Positions 40,555 through 55,500 of a DNA stretch of 64,000 bases are shown here, one piece after another. The notes under the pieces were generated by a model, which did no database searches, had not been told where the DNA came from, and saw only the letters and a program-made list of their open reading frames with translations. Source of the DNA: Plazaster borealis (taxonomy: Eukaryota; Echinodermata; Asteroidea; Forcipulatida; Labidiasteridae); contig CM037476.1 of NCBI GenBank assembly GCA_021014325.1, forward strand, positions 18,450,827 to 18,514,826. The letters are read 5' to 3'. Each line of letters begins with the position of its first letter. The first letter of the stretch is position 1. A program made the translations under genes and the position numbers.

Positions 40555-43500
40555 GTTAGTGTAAAACATCCACATACTCTTTGGAACTCTTTGACTGGTG
40601 CATTTTTCCCTCCATCCTACAATCTAGACTGTTTTAAAGGCAATGGACACGTTTGGTACAGTAGTTGTCAAAGACCAGTATTCTCACTTGGTCATGTTGG
40701 TGTATCCCAACATAGGGATACAATAACAAACCTGTGAAAATTTGGGCTCAATTGGTCATCGAAGTTGCAAGAAAATATTGAAGGAAAAAAAACACCCTTG
40801 ATGCACAAATTTGTGTGCTTTCAGAGCCTGATTTCAGATTCAAATATTTTCTTGAGAAATGACCTCTTTCTCAAAAACTTTGTTACTTCAGAGGGAGTCG
40901 TTTCCTACAATGTTTTATACTATCAACAGCTCTCCGTTGCTCGTTACCAAGTAAGTTTTTATGATAAGCTTAATTTTGAGTAATTACCAAACGTGTCCAG
41001 TGCCTTTAAGAGGAATATCAATTCCTACCTTCAGCTCCCCTGAGTTATATTTATATTAAATATTTTCTTGTTGTAGCCATTTAGCGAGGGTGGCTTTTAG
41101 CCTTGTTTGGGACAAACTTGCACTTAAAAAAACAACGAAATAAAAAACCCAAAAAACTTCAAAGGTAAGGTACATGTGTTACATGTGTTTTACAGGTTTT
41201 TCTTCCCTACAACCTTCACAACTCACTCCCCAGGGAAGCATCATTTAAGGCCTTACTAATAAAAAAGTTATTTTTCCTGTAGCCCGACTGACCGTTCAAA
41301 AACCTGTAATCAATCATTTGAAAAGATAAAATATTTGTATGACTGACTGCATGTTTCACAACTATACCACCATAATTCAAGACATAAATAAAGTATGTTA
41401 TCATCACTGGTGTCTCAATTTATTTCAAGATGTGCAGCGTAAATGTTAATAAACACACCCAAGTCTGGGAGTCTTTTCTTATTTATTGCAACAATTTTTC
41501 CTTAGTCAATTAACTTAATTTTTTGGTGTGAAAACATAAAACAAAATTCATAACATATTTTTTCCCTCCTACCTACCGCCTCTCTTTTTCCCAACTAACG
41601 ACCCTTTTTTTTTTCAAGCATAATACAGAGAAGCACAAATATTATTTTGTTATTTTAAAGTCAATATAATCCATTTATAATGTTGACTCTTTGAGATAGA
41701 AACATGTTTTTGCTTAACTAATGTTTTTTTCTTCTAAATTTGTGTATTTCTGACTAGGCTCAATTTCTGTCTCTTTGCTGTCTGGTAAGCTGATGTTCAG
41801 AGATGTTACATATATCACAGTGGATTATGCATGCAGGTAAGCAATAGACTTTTATCATGACTGCCTCCATTTTGGTCATGTTCCCTGCATCCCATAACAG
41901 TAATGAATGCTAATATTCATCGTACAAAAAGGAACCAGACTATTTCTCCTTCCAGCCTCGGTTTGGTTACATTGATTTGATTGGGAGAAAATCAAGATGG
42001 CGGCACCGTAATAAAGGTCTATAGTGTCAGCCAGAGCATGTCTGGTTTTTTGGACCCCCACTCTGTTGAATTTGCTTGTTAGGACACCCACTGTCAACTT
42101 TAATTGTAGTACTTTTTGGGGTGAACTAAACATTTGAATTGAAAATTGAATTGAAATTTACCCTGTCAGTTTCCCTTGTGGTAGTTTCCCTTTGTGAGTT
42201 TTGCATACATTTGTACATGTTAGCAGGGCTGGAATCTTTTTCTTTTTCTTGTGGGGGGAAATCGAATTGAAGACCGAATTGATTTTTAGGAGACCAGAAT
42301 TGAAATGAGAAAAAAAGATAAATACCCTCCGATGCACAGTTTAATAATTGAACTGGTTTCATTTGAACAAGCACTACGAGAAGATTTATCTCATTATGGG
42401 TAAGTATTCTTAAATACTCAACAGAATTGAAAGATATTTATCAGACTGAAAGTCAACATTCGAACAAAAACACAAGACCGTCGGACTTGTCCAGTCCATG
42501 AGTTTACTGGCCCGACGCTAAAATCACTGGCCTCAGTTCTGTGGTCCAGTGTTAATTTCGAGCCCTGGTAAGAACCAAGTATTATGACTCTGAGGTATAT
42601 TTACTTGTTACAGAAGATTTCTTATTGCTAAACCTATCATAAAATTTTCATGTGATTTTTTTTTCTTCCTGTCTCCCACCTCTAACTGTCATTCGTCACA
42701 GGATTCAAGATGGTCTTTTGATTCTCCGATGGTGGAGACAGTATCTTCAAGTGGGTGACCAGGAAAGTGAGTTCAATATTTTCAAACCGACTTTCTCCTT
42801 ACAAAGTCATGCAAACTTTGTACCTATTCTTAAATTATGGTACGTTCTAATGTCATTGAAGGCAATATACAAACAGTGATGAATAATGAAAAATTTTTCA
42901 GTGCACAAATCCACAAAAGTGCTCATGGCGCTAATACAAACAATTTAAAAAAAAAAAAAAAAAAGAGATATCGCAAGGCTGGACGGCCACTTCAAGGTGA
43001 GGGCTACACTTAACTGATTTGGGCTGTTGACCCAAATCAACTGCCACCAGGGGCACGTTCAGAGCTGCCAACTAGTACGGATTTTCCGTATTTCATACGG
43101 AAATCAACCAAGAATATGGAAGTACGAATTTGCATTTTAAAATACGGATTTGGAAAAAGCCGATCATACTTTTTAAGCCCCAGTGTAAATGCAGTACAAA
43201 CAATGAGATCGTAATAAATAAAAATGAAAGCCGCGAATTCACACGCGTTTCAGAGCTTATAATATTATTATTAGGTACCATAACCTATTGCGCTGAAGGA
43301 CTTAACTACTGCCAGAGTGATCTCCGTGCACTGAACGGAGACACAATGCACCTTGTACAGCATACATTCTGTAGTACATGTCTCACAACGTCACCCACAC
43401 GCATGGCTTTTGTAGAGACTGGCGCCGCAGTTTTTCTAATGCTCACGTGTATGGGGGATGCGGCGGCAAACAGACACTGTGATAAATTTTACTTCTGCAA

Positions 43501-46500
43501 GGAACAAGCGTGTTGACGTTGTTTAGTGTGTGAAACATCGCGATCGCTGCATCAATTGAAATAAAAATGACGAAAAGGAAAGATATCTTCGACGCAATGG
43601 AGGCCAAGATCTGATGCAAAATAGTGATAAAAGGCGTAAAGAATGCAATGGGTGGACATGGAATTGGTTGGAAAGCCAAGTTGACAAACTTGCCGAAGTC
43701 CTTCAAACACTTGACTGCCCTCCACTGTGGTATTGTAATGGTGTGTTTCCTGTGCAAACGTGAACATTTTTTATTCATTTTAATAAACGATGGTACAGAA
43801 ACTAAAGTATTTTGATATCATTAATTGGAAAGAATTGCAGTATGGCTTCTCCCCATGCACAGTGTAGCGCAAATTGCGGTCCGATACGCACATTTTTAAA
43901 AACTTTTTTTTAACTTTTTTTTTTTAAACTTTTTTTTTGAAAACTGACATAATTATTGGCTTTAATACATGTAATATGAGCAAAGCATACGTAAAAGGTA
44001 ATTCAATTACCAGTGGGTAGTCGAGTACAAGAAGTGTATCGGCGCCGCGCAGAAAAATACTGATTTCATTGGCAAAATACTGATTTTCAGCCGAAAGAAT
44101 ACTGAAATGCCCAGTTTAAGGTTGGCAGCTCTGCACGTTGCCACCTACCCCTGGGGCTGAAACAGGGTTACCCCTTTCACAGTCTGTAAGGATGTAGGCA
44201 TGGGTATCATCCACTAGGAGCCTGGCTGGTAGAGCAGAATGCACTACCTTCTCAACTTTTACGAAGCAATTATGGTCAAGGACCTTGCTCAAGGGCACAA
44301 GTGTCACGACCGGGATTCGAACCAACACTCTGCTGCTGACAACACCAGAGCTTGGGTCCGGTGAACTAGACCACTCGGCCACGACAAGCCATTATATGCA
44401 ATAACAACCTGTACAATAATACAAAATGGAAACCTAAGCCTAAAGCTAAGGAGAAATCCAGAATACAATACAAGTGGTAAAGAAATACAAATTAAAATAT
44501 ATACAACAAATACATGTAAACATAGGGCCCTAGATAAAAAACAAAACCATTTATTCAAATACTTGATTGAAAAGATGAGGCTATAGTTTTTTTTTAAATT
44601 GGGTTAAAGAAACAGAATCGGTAGAGCTGACAAAATAGTCCCATACAGTGTTCAAAAAGATGAGGCTATAGTTTTTTTTTAAATTGGGTTAAAGAAACAG
44701 AATCGGTAGAGCTGACAAAATAGTCCCATACAGTGTTCATGTTTTGTGTGATAAACCACATACATGAAATAACAAACCTGTGAAAATTTAGTCTTAATCC
44801 GTTGTGTGAGTCAGAGAGAAAATAGTGAAAAACCATGCACAATGTTCAGCATGTTGAACACATTATTCTTAATTGTGGTAGTGTACTAAAATTAAATTTT
44901 CACAGGTTAGTTTTATTGTATACATCTACATTTATTTTAGGATTAAAACTGTAGAACCAAAAACCAAAGGTATACTTTGCATTTATTGCAGATACTCAAG
45001 GATTTGTCAACCGGGTGTACATCCTTCTCAATGGTGTTGAGTTTCACTGCTACAATGTCTCCAGTGCCTACAATGAAATTGAGAAGTCATTCCAGAGTAG
45101 TAAGAGTACTACAGACTCCCAGGATTCTTCAGACTCCAATGGTAAACTGTAAGTCACAAAGGAACCTAAGAATCGATAGATCCCACTTGACGTTAGTCAG
45201 TTTAAAGTCGGCCACCCATAAAGGTATCGTACACGTTTGATAATGACTCAAAACAAATATTAGCATAAAAACTTACTTGGTAACAAGCAACGGAGAGCTG
45301 TTGATTATAAAACATTGTAGGAAACGACTTCCTCTGAAGTAACGTAGTTTTTGAGAAAGAGGCAATTTCTCACTAAAATAATAAAAAGTTCTTGCAAGAA
45401 GTTTTTATTCCTATCTGAAAGCACACAAATTTGTACAACAAGGGTGTTTTTTCTTTCATCATTTTCTTGCAACTTCGATGACCAATTGAGCCTAAATTTT
45501 CACAGGCTCGTTATTTTATGATTATGTTGGGATACACCAAGTGAGAACACTGGTCTTTGACAATTTCCAAACGTGTTCGGTGCCTTTAAGGGCAATTATA
45601 TCAGTTTTTGAACGCACAACCATGCTTTTGGGGGGTAAATGTCGCATGCGGCACGCACAATTGTTATCAGATTCCTTGCATGATAGGTTGGTGAACCACT
45701 TGGCTGTGTAGAACAGTTAGAGCACTTGATGCAGCTCAAAGCCAAACGCAAGTTGCCTTGTTCCAATTTCATAGAGCTGCTTTAAGCGCAGAAAGTAGCT
45801 AAGCACATCATAATTATGCTTACCAGAATAAGGTTACCAGCTAAAGTACCATGTAACATGTTTAATCTGTGAATGTTATCGTGCATAATTCTCTGCTTAA
45901 GCAGCTCTATTAAATTGGGCCCTGCAAAGATGGCGTTTATCTGTAACTATCTACATGTATACATGCCTACCAGTATCCGTTCTGCAGACCATCATATTTA
46001 AGGAGTGCGAGAATTTAAAATTATTATGAAATTAATAAATATTAGTAATATAAAACTAACAATTCTAATCAATTCAAATTATTTTCAGTTTAAGCCTGAA
46101 TAAGGGAATAAAAGAGTAGCGACGAGTTCTTAAACGGCCGTTTGAAACCGGCAGGGTCGTGGCCGTGCGATAAAGGCCCCAGCCGAAGGCGAGGGCCTTT
46201 ATCGCACGGCCACGACCCTGCAAGGTTTTAAACGGTCGTTTAAGAACGAGTCCCTACTCTTTTATTCCCATTCATAAATGCCCTTTTGTTAAAAAGCGAT
46301 TACAAAAATTACAAGTAAGCCTAGACAATCTGTGACAATCAGTTTGAGCGAATTTTCGAAGTTTGTACATTTTCAAAAACTTTTGTTAAATTCTGTTTTG
46401 TGCGCGTTGGTTTGTGTGTACGCGTGTGTACAAAAAGATTACTCGCGGGTATACTAATAGCTTTGTACTGCGTTCCGCGTAAGTAAATTGGCGTAAATGA

Positions 46501-49500
46501 GCGTGCGTGCCCATCACGCGAAGCCAGCCGTGTTTAAACACTTCTAGCCGGTGTTATATCGTCCGTTTAAACACCCCCACATGACGTGCTCTCGACCAAT
46601 CAGAATAGCGAAACTGTCCGGGGTATTTATGAATGTCCATTAAAACACTTTTGGATGGTTTCAGGTACTTCAAAAAAATTCCTACCATTGGTAAAACTGT
46701 TGTCGGTAGAAAAGTGGTACACTTGATTGTGTTTCTTGTCAGATTTTGTGGTTGTTAGTTTAGGCATTTTAGATGTGAAGCCCTTTTTGGTCATTTTATA
46801 TATAAGGACCCGACAGCTCTGGGCTAATTGCATTTTGATTTGAACGATTAGGGCCAGGTCGGCTACATTGAACACCAGGCCAACCGCCCTCGACTGGAGA
46901 GATTTCTTTGGCGTCATCAAGTTTGACATTCACACGGTAAGTTTTGTCTGCTTGAAATCGTAAAGGTGTCGCCTTAACTGTAAATTGCCTTGTGTGACAT
47001 GATCTTCTTCATAAATATATTCCTGTACGTCCTCTTCGTTCTGCTGGCCAATCCCTACTGACGCAAACTACTTTTTCCACTAAATTCTATGGTCAAAGAG
47101 CCTTCAACTTCATTGCACCTTCGTTATGGAACGACTTACCTCTTCATATTCGCCAAGCTGACTCCCCTCAGATTATCAATGGACTTTGAAAGACTCATTT
47201 GTTTGAATCTATATTTTTGTAACAAGTTGCTTTATATATTTCATTTCATTGTTTTATGTTTTGTGTTGTGCATAGAGGCTCCTGCATTATGCGCTTTAGA
47301 CCCATTGCACAACGCTCAGCGTACTCACATGCGCCTAACCTGGGTGTCATTTTGGGTGTCAAAATCGTATACAAACATGCACAAAAGAGAGTTTTGACAC
47401 CCAAAATGACGCGCATTGTTCGGAGGCGTGTTCCGGGTCTATAGAAATCAATAGATCCCCCTTGCATAACGTGAAACACTACAGATACGCCGAGGTCACG
47501 CGCACGTTTTTACGCACAGAGAACAGCTATCGTCCAATGATCTGCCTCCTTTTTGAGAGTGTGACGTCATATGCAATGGGTCTATATAAATGTCTTGTAT
47601 TATTATTATTATTAAGACCTCTTTTTAAGTCATTGATTCAAACCTTAAACAATTATGATTATAAATTACAGGGTCGTATTGTCTTCGGTAACCAGTTCGT
47701 ACCAAGTGTCTTGATCTTAAGCATAGAGGATGCTCATGGCTCGTACACAACCAAGTCCCCGCTTGCTCCCTGGGATTTCTTCATGCATGAGATTCTGTGT
47801 GAAGCAGAGCAATTCAAGTTGATCCTCGCACCAAGTCCTAAATTTGACGGTCCCACAGACGAGTGAGTACTATTTGCTTTTGGCTCTTTGGTGAGACCTC
47901 TCGGATAAATAGATGAAAAAATAATAATAAGTAAATTTACCTAGTCGGTTTCCCTTGTGGTTTATTACTTGATATGTGAATTTAAAAAAGTCGCATCCCC
48001 TTAAGGTGATCCCCTGGCTGCCGCTTCCCAGGTTGTATCGTAAACTTGGGTGTGGTCCCTTTCTATACAGCAGTTAAAGGTTGTATGGCTTTTGACTGAC
48101 ACCCCCAAACAAAGATATTGACAAAATAGGGAGACAGCCAACATATGACCGCCAACACTTTCTCCTGAAGACGAGCAGAGTATACTGTTTGAAACGTTGA
48201 GACCCCACTGGCTCTTTTCAGAGCCAACACTCCCAAAAAAGAGTTTCTTCACATGGTTGTACCCGCAAGTTTTCTATTTATTTTAGTTACCTCTTATATG
48301 GTATATGATAGCTCAGTTGGTGGAGTGCCGCATGTTAATCTAGAGGTCAATCCTGTTGTCATTTTGTCTTTGTTCAACCCAAAAATAATAATAACAATAG
48401 TAAGTTCTTGGCACTGTATGCTGTTTGTTTGTTTTGTGAGAAGCACTGTTTACTCAGTGCTTTCCCCTGAATCCTATGAAAACAAAATCCACATGCATAC
48501 TTCATGGGTGGAATTTCAACCCAAAACCCCTGCATCCTAGAGCAGGGCCCAATTTCATAGAGCTGCTTAAGCACAACAAGTAGCTCAGCACAACAAAATT
48601 ATACTTACCAGAATAAGGTTACCAGCCAAAGTACCATGTGACATGTACAATTTGTGACTGGTATCCTGCTTATTTTTGCTCAGCAGAAAGGTGTTAAGCA
48701 TAATTCTCTGCTTAAGCAGCTCTGAAATTGGGCCCAGATGATTTTACCCTTTCATGCACCATTTATTTGTGATAGTGATAAATTGATCTTATGGACACAT
48801 TAATTGTTTACTCGTTTTTTGCAAATGGCAACCCCCCCCCCCCCCAAAAAAAAAAACAGGTCACAGTAGCACCCTCAAGAGTCCTCTTTCACATTCTTAA
48901 AACTGTGTGGCCGTGCGATCTCTATTTTTTGTTTTACAACTATTTTTCTGAAGGGATTTAAACCGGTCGCTAGCTGACCGGTCAGCGCATGAAAGAGTTA
49001 ACCTAGATAACAGAGTATGCTCAGTGACGAGAGGCCAGAAGCAAAGGCAAAGGTCATGGGTTCGACTCCCACCCAAGTAATAAGGAAGTTCTTGAGTATA
49101 CAGTGCTTATCACATATCGATGTAAGGTTAAATAAAAAATACTATAATCTATCCCCGATGTAATTATTACGACTAGAAATATAAATGTTGACTTGTTGTC
49201 GTTTTGATATCTTCTAGGCCACCGCGATACATGGGGGAAGGTTTTGTTGTGGTGCAATCCAACACATTATATCTACACTACTCACAAGATGAAGCAGGTA
49301 AATAGTCTGCACATTGTAGCTTTTAAAAAAAGACAACTCAAGAAAACTCAAGACAACTCAAGACTTTGCATAAAAAATACTCAAAATTAACATGAATTCT
49401 ACCTGTATATATTGAATTTTTTAAGCAAAAAAGTGAACAAACATTGGTAATTATTAACAGTTTATCAACGTTTTTCGATGCAAGCAGTGAGCGCTCTTTG

Positions 49501-52500
49501 GATTGTGGAGGACCAAACTTTTGTAAATATCTAATAGTATAGTCCAAGTGCACTGCGCTTGATGTAATTCTACAGAAAAATATCAAAGTTTATTTTTGTT
49601 CAGCCATAACATTTTACATTCCCAAGCACACATAAGAAGAGTTTGTAAAAAGTTGAGTTGTCTTGAGTTGTCTTGAGTTGGCCGAGTTGTCTTGAGTTGT
49701 CTTGAATTGTCAGTGATAAGTATGACCCAAAACAGTAAAATGTTCTCGGTGATGAGAACAATACAAAAGAACTGGCGAGTGGGACGCACGCTATGGCTAT
49801 CAAAGGTCTCCCATGACACCAGAGTTAAGTTCTGAGCTCAATCTTATAGAGCACCGTAACCACTCATAACAGGACAAAAGTGCTCGGCAAATTTGGCTGC
49901 AGAGCAAAATTTCGCACATGGAGTTAAATGTAAATTACTGCAGAAATGAGTACAATTAAATGAGTTTGTTTTTTAAATTGTTATTTCAGGTTATGTCCCA
50001 CTACGGAGTGATTGTTCTGCCGATGAATTGATCCCTCCATGCTGGGCGCTTGACGTCACCTGCGGTGCTGGAACAAATATAAGCTATGGGCCTTGGGCAG
50101 ACAGACAGAGGTATATGAAGTAAAAGCTTCTCCTACCCACTAAAAAGTGACTTCATATAAAATTTGTACAAATTCCTCTCGTCCCCCAAAAAATATTTCA
50201 CCAAAACTGTCTTGAGACGAGGCACCAGCTGGCATGCATATGTACATTCCCTTTCAGGAGACCAGGGCCCAATTTCATAAAGCACAAAAAGCAGTTAAGC
50301 ACAACAAAATTATGCTGACCAGAATAAGATTACCAGCTAACCTACCATGTCACATGAACATTTTGTAACTGGTATTCTGCTCATTTGTGCCTGTTAAGCA
50401 ATATTTTCTGCTCGAGCAGCTCTATGAAACTGGGCCCAGGGGTGGAAGTCAATGAATAATTTTTGTTCTCTTTTCTCTCTTCTTCATCAGGGACGCCTTG
50501 ATGAAGTTCTTTTTCCCACAGGCCTTCAAGACCCATGAGGTCACCCCTAAAGCAAGGCCAGGCCAGAAGAGACAGTTCACAACCTTTGAGTTTAGACTCA
50601 ACACTGTCGCCGAGGCAACCATTGACATCCTCTTCAGTAAAGATAAGGTATGATGAAATGGGAAACTTAGACTGGTCCCCTTGTCTTTACCAGTAAGGAT
50701 AAAGAACAGCCAGTGGTCATACAAACCTGATGGTTTCATTACTCTGTTCCTGCTAAAAATAACCTGTGTTTCCTTGAGGAAAAACCCATGAAGTTTGTCA
50801 ATAAGAATACTGAGAAACCAATTGAATTGTCTGTTTTTTCCCTTTCTTTGTCACGATAAAGCAGTGGGTATGGAGACACTTCAGTTCAGGGTAATAGGCA
50901 ACACTATTTTAGAAGTAAATTCTGTGAAACATCCTGACATCCTATACGTTCCAAACAGAACCAGATTGTCTGTTTAGCAGGCCTGTCTCCGCTTTAAAGC
51001 GGATATCCGTTTTTTCTTTTTTTGTCGCTTTTTTATTTCCGTTTTTTTTTCTTTTTCTTTTTTCTTTTTCCTTTTTTTTTTTTAATCCCGTTGTTTTTGT
51101 TTTTTTTGTTTTTTCTTCTTCACTTTTTGGCCTTATATAGGCTTGGCAACAGTAATGTACAACTACAATAATGTGAAATAAGCCTAGTTACTGGATCAAT
51201 GGGGAGCCCCAATCCGACCAGCGTAAATGCATGACACGCGCTCACTTGACGTTCCATGATCATTCTTACATCATGTAGTGTTTCAGCTCTTTTTTTAAGG
51301 GGCCACTCACAGGCCTGGTTTAGAGGTCCCTAAGCTTTAAATTTCATTTCAAATTTTAGGAGACCAACGCTGTCCATATTGACGTGGACAAGGCTTCATA
51401 TGTAGAGGTCAGCGTTCCACTACTGGTGGGGTCAGAAGGTTACCACACGAGGGTCACAGGTCAACTACTGCATGTAGACTCCTCTACCAGCATGGAATAC
51501 CGCTCACTGATTGAAAGTGAGACGTTGCAGGTGAGGTTCACGGAAGTATTGGGGCAGCTTTTTATTTCAGATGCTCTTGGGGGCGATTGTAAGCATAGCA
51601 ATACACATGTCGTGGATGAGCCAATTAGTGTCGGACTCGAGTTCTGGTTGCTGAGTTATCAGGGTGTGGGTTCGATTCCCGGTCATAACACATGTGTCCT
51701 TGAGCAAGACACTTAACTATAATTGCTTCTCGTGACCCAGAGGTAAATGGGTACCTGTGAGGGCAGAGATGGTTCTTGTGATTGATTTAGCTTAGTGCAC
51801 TACATACTTGGCAGCACAGGCTGTATACTCCTCAGGGAGCTGAGATGGTTTAAGGAATGAAATATATGGCCCAGTGACCAGGGGTAATAATGTTTGAAGC
51901 GCAATGATCGTTCTTTGGAATCGCGCTATATAAGAGTCGATATTGTTATTATTACCTTGCCAGCAGGCTTTACTGGGAAATACATGACAAACAATACAGT
52001 AAAATGGTTAGAAAACACATTTGCACTGCAAGATCTTGTAAGGGGGTCGTTCACAAGTATCAACATTTTCACGAGCGTACCAATGTTGGGAGAGAGGGAG
52101 GAGGGGGAGGGGTCTGCGGCCAATGTACACTGTATGAAAAATAATTCAATTCAATTCAAAATCAACATTTATTTCCATATTGGTGAAAAAGCAGAACTAA
52201 ACAAATTTAGAATAACTATTTAAATCAAAGACAATCAAGAACTGATTGAGAAAAATAAACAAAAATAAATAATAAAATAGATACAAAGCAAACCAATATG
52301 GGGGGTATTTTAAGATGCCAAAAAGGAGGCTTGTATTAAAATCCCCACTGACAAATACAAAAACAACACAAAAAGAGAATTTTACGTTGTTGGTTGTTGA
52401 GTGGTCAGACCTCCTTAGTGGTGCGTCTTATTTATCAGTGGCCATGTAGTACGTATTATAGTGTTGATTTTGTGAATTTGTGTCATGCTAGTATTATCGA

Positions 52501-55500
52501 TGGCTAAACTTACAGTAAGATCGTTGACTTATACAAATCGTTGGCGATTAGAATCGACGGCCAGCTATACCTCACTCCCAGCCATGAGCGCCGAAAAAAT
52601 CAGCCAGGTGACATCAGAAGAAGAGCGAAAACTTGCAAACTATTAGCATGTACATGTAGTGCCTTTGGTATACTCTACTCTCTCTATATTAGCCTTAGAC
52701 GTTTGCCCCTGGTCTTCTTCTCAAATTGTACCCCGCTGGAATCACTGGTACCGCTCCCACCACAGCCCGTCTTTCCAGTGCTGCTTCTTTGAGTTTGGTG
52801 GTATCACAACCTGTCATTCTCGGATGTTGTCCACCCAGCGCATCTTTGGTCGGCCCACAGAAAAAAACTTGTTCTACAAATGCTCACAAACCATTTTGTT
52901 CTTCTCTTTTTCCCCCCTTTTTATCCTATGTAGTTTCAAGTAGCCATGCATTACCCACGAGTGTGGAATGATCACCAGAACTGGGAAATCACTCTAACCT
53001 TCAGCAAGGCTTCTACGTATCTCTTGTATGCTCACAAATGCTTCATCAGTGGTAAGTAGATCCCTCGCTGCCCCTTCCAACCTTGCTGTTGTTGACTTCC
53101 TTCTTTGAATATAATAATAATAATAATAACAAAGCATTTATAAGGCGCACAATCTCTGAAAAAAGTATTCATTCAAAGGCGCCTGTCAGTGAAATGGAGG
53201 TTAAATGAAAGCCGGAATTAATTATGTATGAGGGAGGTGGGTTTTCAGGTAGCGTGTGAAGAGGGATAGGTCCCGAATTGCCCTCATTTTATCTGGCAAG
53301 GAGTTCCAAAGTCGCGGTGCCAGGAAGGAAAATGCACGGTCGCCATAGCTTGCTAGACGAGTCCTTGGAACAAAGAGTAGGTCAGATGAAGATCTGAGAC
53401 CAGGTCTCAGTTGACCTCTCTGGTGTGAACTCTAGGTGGCGCACTGGACGGCAGGGCTCGAATTTTACACTGGACCACAGGCCCGAGGCCAGTGATTTTA
53501 GCCCAGGGCCAGTTAACTCATGACCGGACAAGTCATTGTTTTTCAATTGAATAACTATACCTCACTGTGTAAATTGTTTATTAATTTTTTTCTTTTATTT
53601 CATTACACTTCTTCACTGGCACATGTTACACAGATAAAAATTACAGGGAATAAATAGAATATATATATGTTTTTTAAAATGTATTAAAAACAATAACAGA
53701 CAGTAAATAAAGAATGTGAAAAATAATAACAAGTCGCCAGTGAGTGGCAAGATGGAACAGGTGACCAGCACCTCCACAGAGCCATCCAACCACAGTTAAA
53801 GGGGAGGGGGTTGGGGGAAGGGGGAAAAGGGAGGGGAGGAAAAAAAAAATCTTTAACAGAAGGAAATGATGTTCAAATGTTGACTTTGAGTCTGGTAAAT
53901 AGAAGTCCATTGAGTATCAAAATTTACTTACCCGTAGACAAATGAGATAAATCTTTGTTAAGTGCTTGTTCAAATGAAATTAATTTACGTGTTAAACTTT
54001 GTAGAAAGCTCTTTCTCATTACGATTCTGGTCTTGTAAAACAAATTCTGGTCCGATAAACATTTTGAGCTACAAGCCCTTCGGTCTTGTGGAATTTTACC
54101 TCAAATTCGAGCCCTGAGGATTGGCTGATGAAGCCCCCCCCCCACTCTAGTGGCGTCATATGCTCATTAAAGCTATATTGTGAATGCTTATAAAAGATAA
54201 ATCTGCCAGTAGTGTAAATAAAGCATACTTACCTTTTACACAATAATCATGTCTTTTAATAGATGTTACATTTGCATAAAGAACTTTATTTGTGTTTCAT
54301 CCATACACTGATGCAAGTCAAGCACTATACACTCGGTACTTTCCTGAGCCCTGTTTAAAAACGCAGGCATAATCAAACCCACGGCCTTTGCCATCCTAGA
54401 GCAGATGTCTCTCTACTAGACCACCGAGCTTGCCCGGTAGCTAGAGACTAATAGGATTCCTACTGCCTGTAGCTACCCTGTATGGGTAAAACACAAAGAA
54501 CAATAATCAGTACCGACTCTACACTGAATCCCTATAAAGAGACCAGCATCTCAAACACTCTTCAGTCTCCTGACGATGACTACATGTAGACCAGGCTAGT
54601 CGAAACGTTGAGACCAATTAAAAACTTACTCCACAGCAGTGAAGTTAATAACGAGAAGTTCCCTTGGTCCACTAAGTGAAAGTAGTAGACCCGGCCGATT
54701 TCCTACCTCCCAGCTAGTGTTTAATAATAAGAATGGTTCTTTTCAAAGCTAAGTAGACTCCTGAATTCCGAGATCTACTCTGCGGCAGTAGAATAAATAG
54801 CAAGACAAGTTCTCAAGAACGGATCTACACAGCAAAGTAGATATATACCGTAATTTCCTGCGGATAAGACGTGTCTTATCTGACTTTCGATGGTACAAAA
54901 AAGTCACTGCATCTTATCTTCCGATGCGCCTTATCTGATTACAATTGAGTTCATTTTGATGATTACAATGTGAAATCTTACATTTAAACTGCAAAATAGT
55001 TCCTTTATTTCGTCCAGGGTAATTCTACATGTCACATTTTTCTTAAAATAAAACCTAAACCATTCACATTTTTGACGAAACTTACTGAAGAGCGAAGTCA
55101 CCGGCCGTCACGAATGAGCGACGATCAATGCATGCTGCACACAGTACACAGCTATATCACATGACAGGTACTAGTCTTTATTAAACAAGTCGTTTTTTAA
55201 TGTTATCGTGAATTTCGCCAACAGAGGGCGTACGTTCCCAATGTGAAACACAGACATTATAATAAGGTATTATTATGTCTGTGATGTGAAAGCATTATGA
55301 GGAAACCGCCCTCTAGTGTTCATTGGTTCTTGCATGTATTGTAGTATTCAAAAAAGCTAGATAGCAAAGACTAGCAGCCAATTTATTGGGAAACGTTGGG
55401 CAAACGTTTATCTGCGTGTGCTCGTTGTGTAAAACGGAAAACTGTAAAGCTATGGTTTTCGAAAAAAATCTTTAAAACGAACTTGGACAAAAAAATAAAG

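Noticed and set aside
45142..45147. Alternative donor GTAAAC for BLTP1 exon 4
   Set aside because: It breaks phase with exon 5 at either of its possible acceptors; GTAAGT at 45149 keeps the frame.
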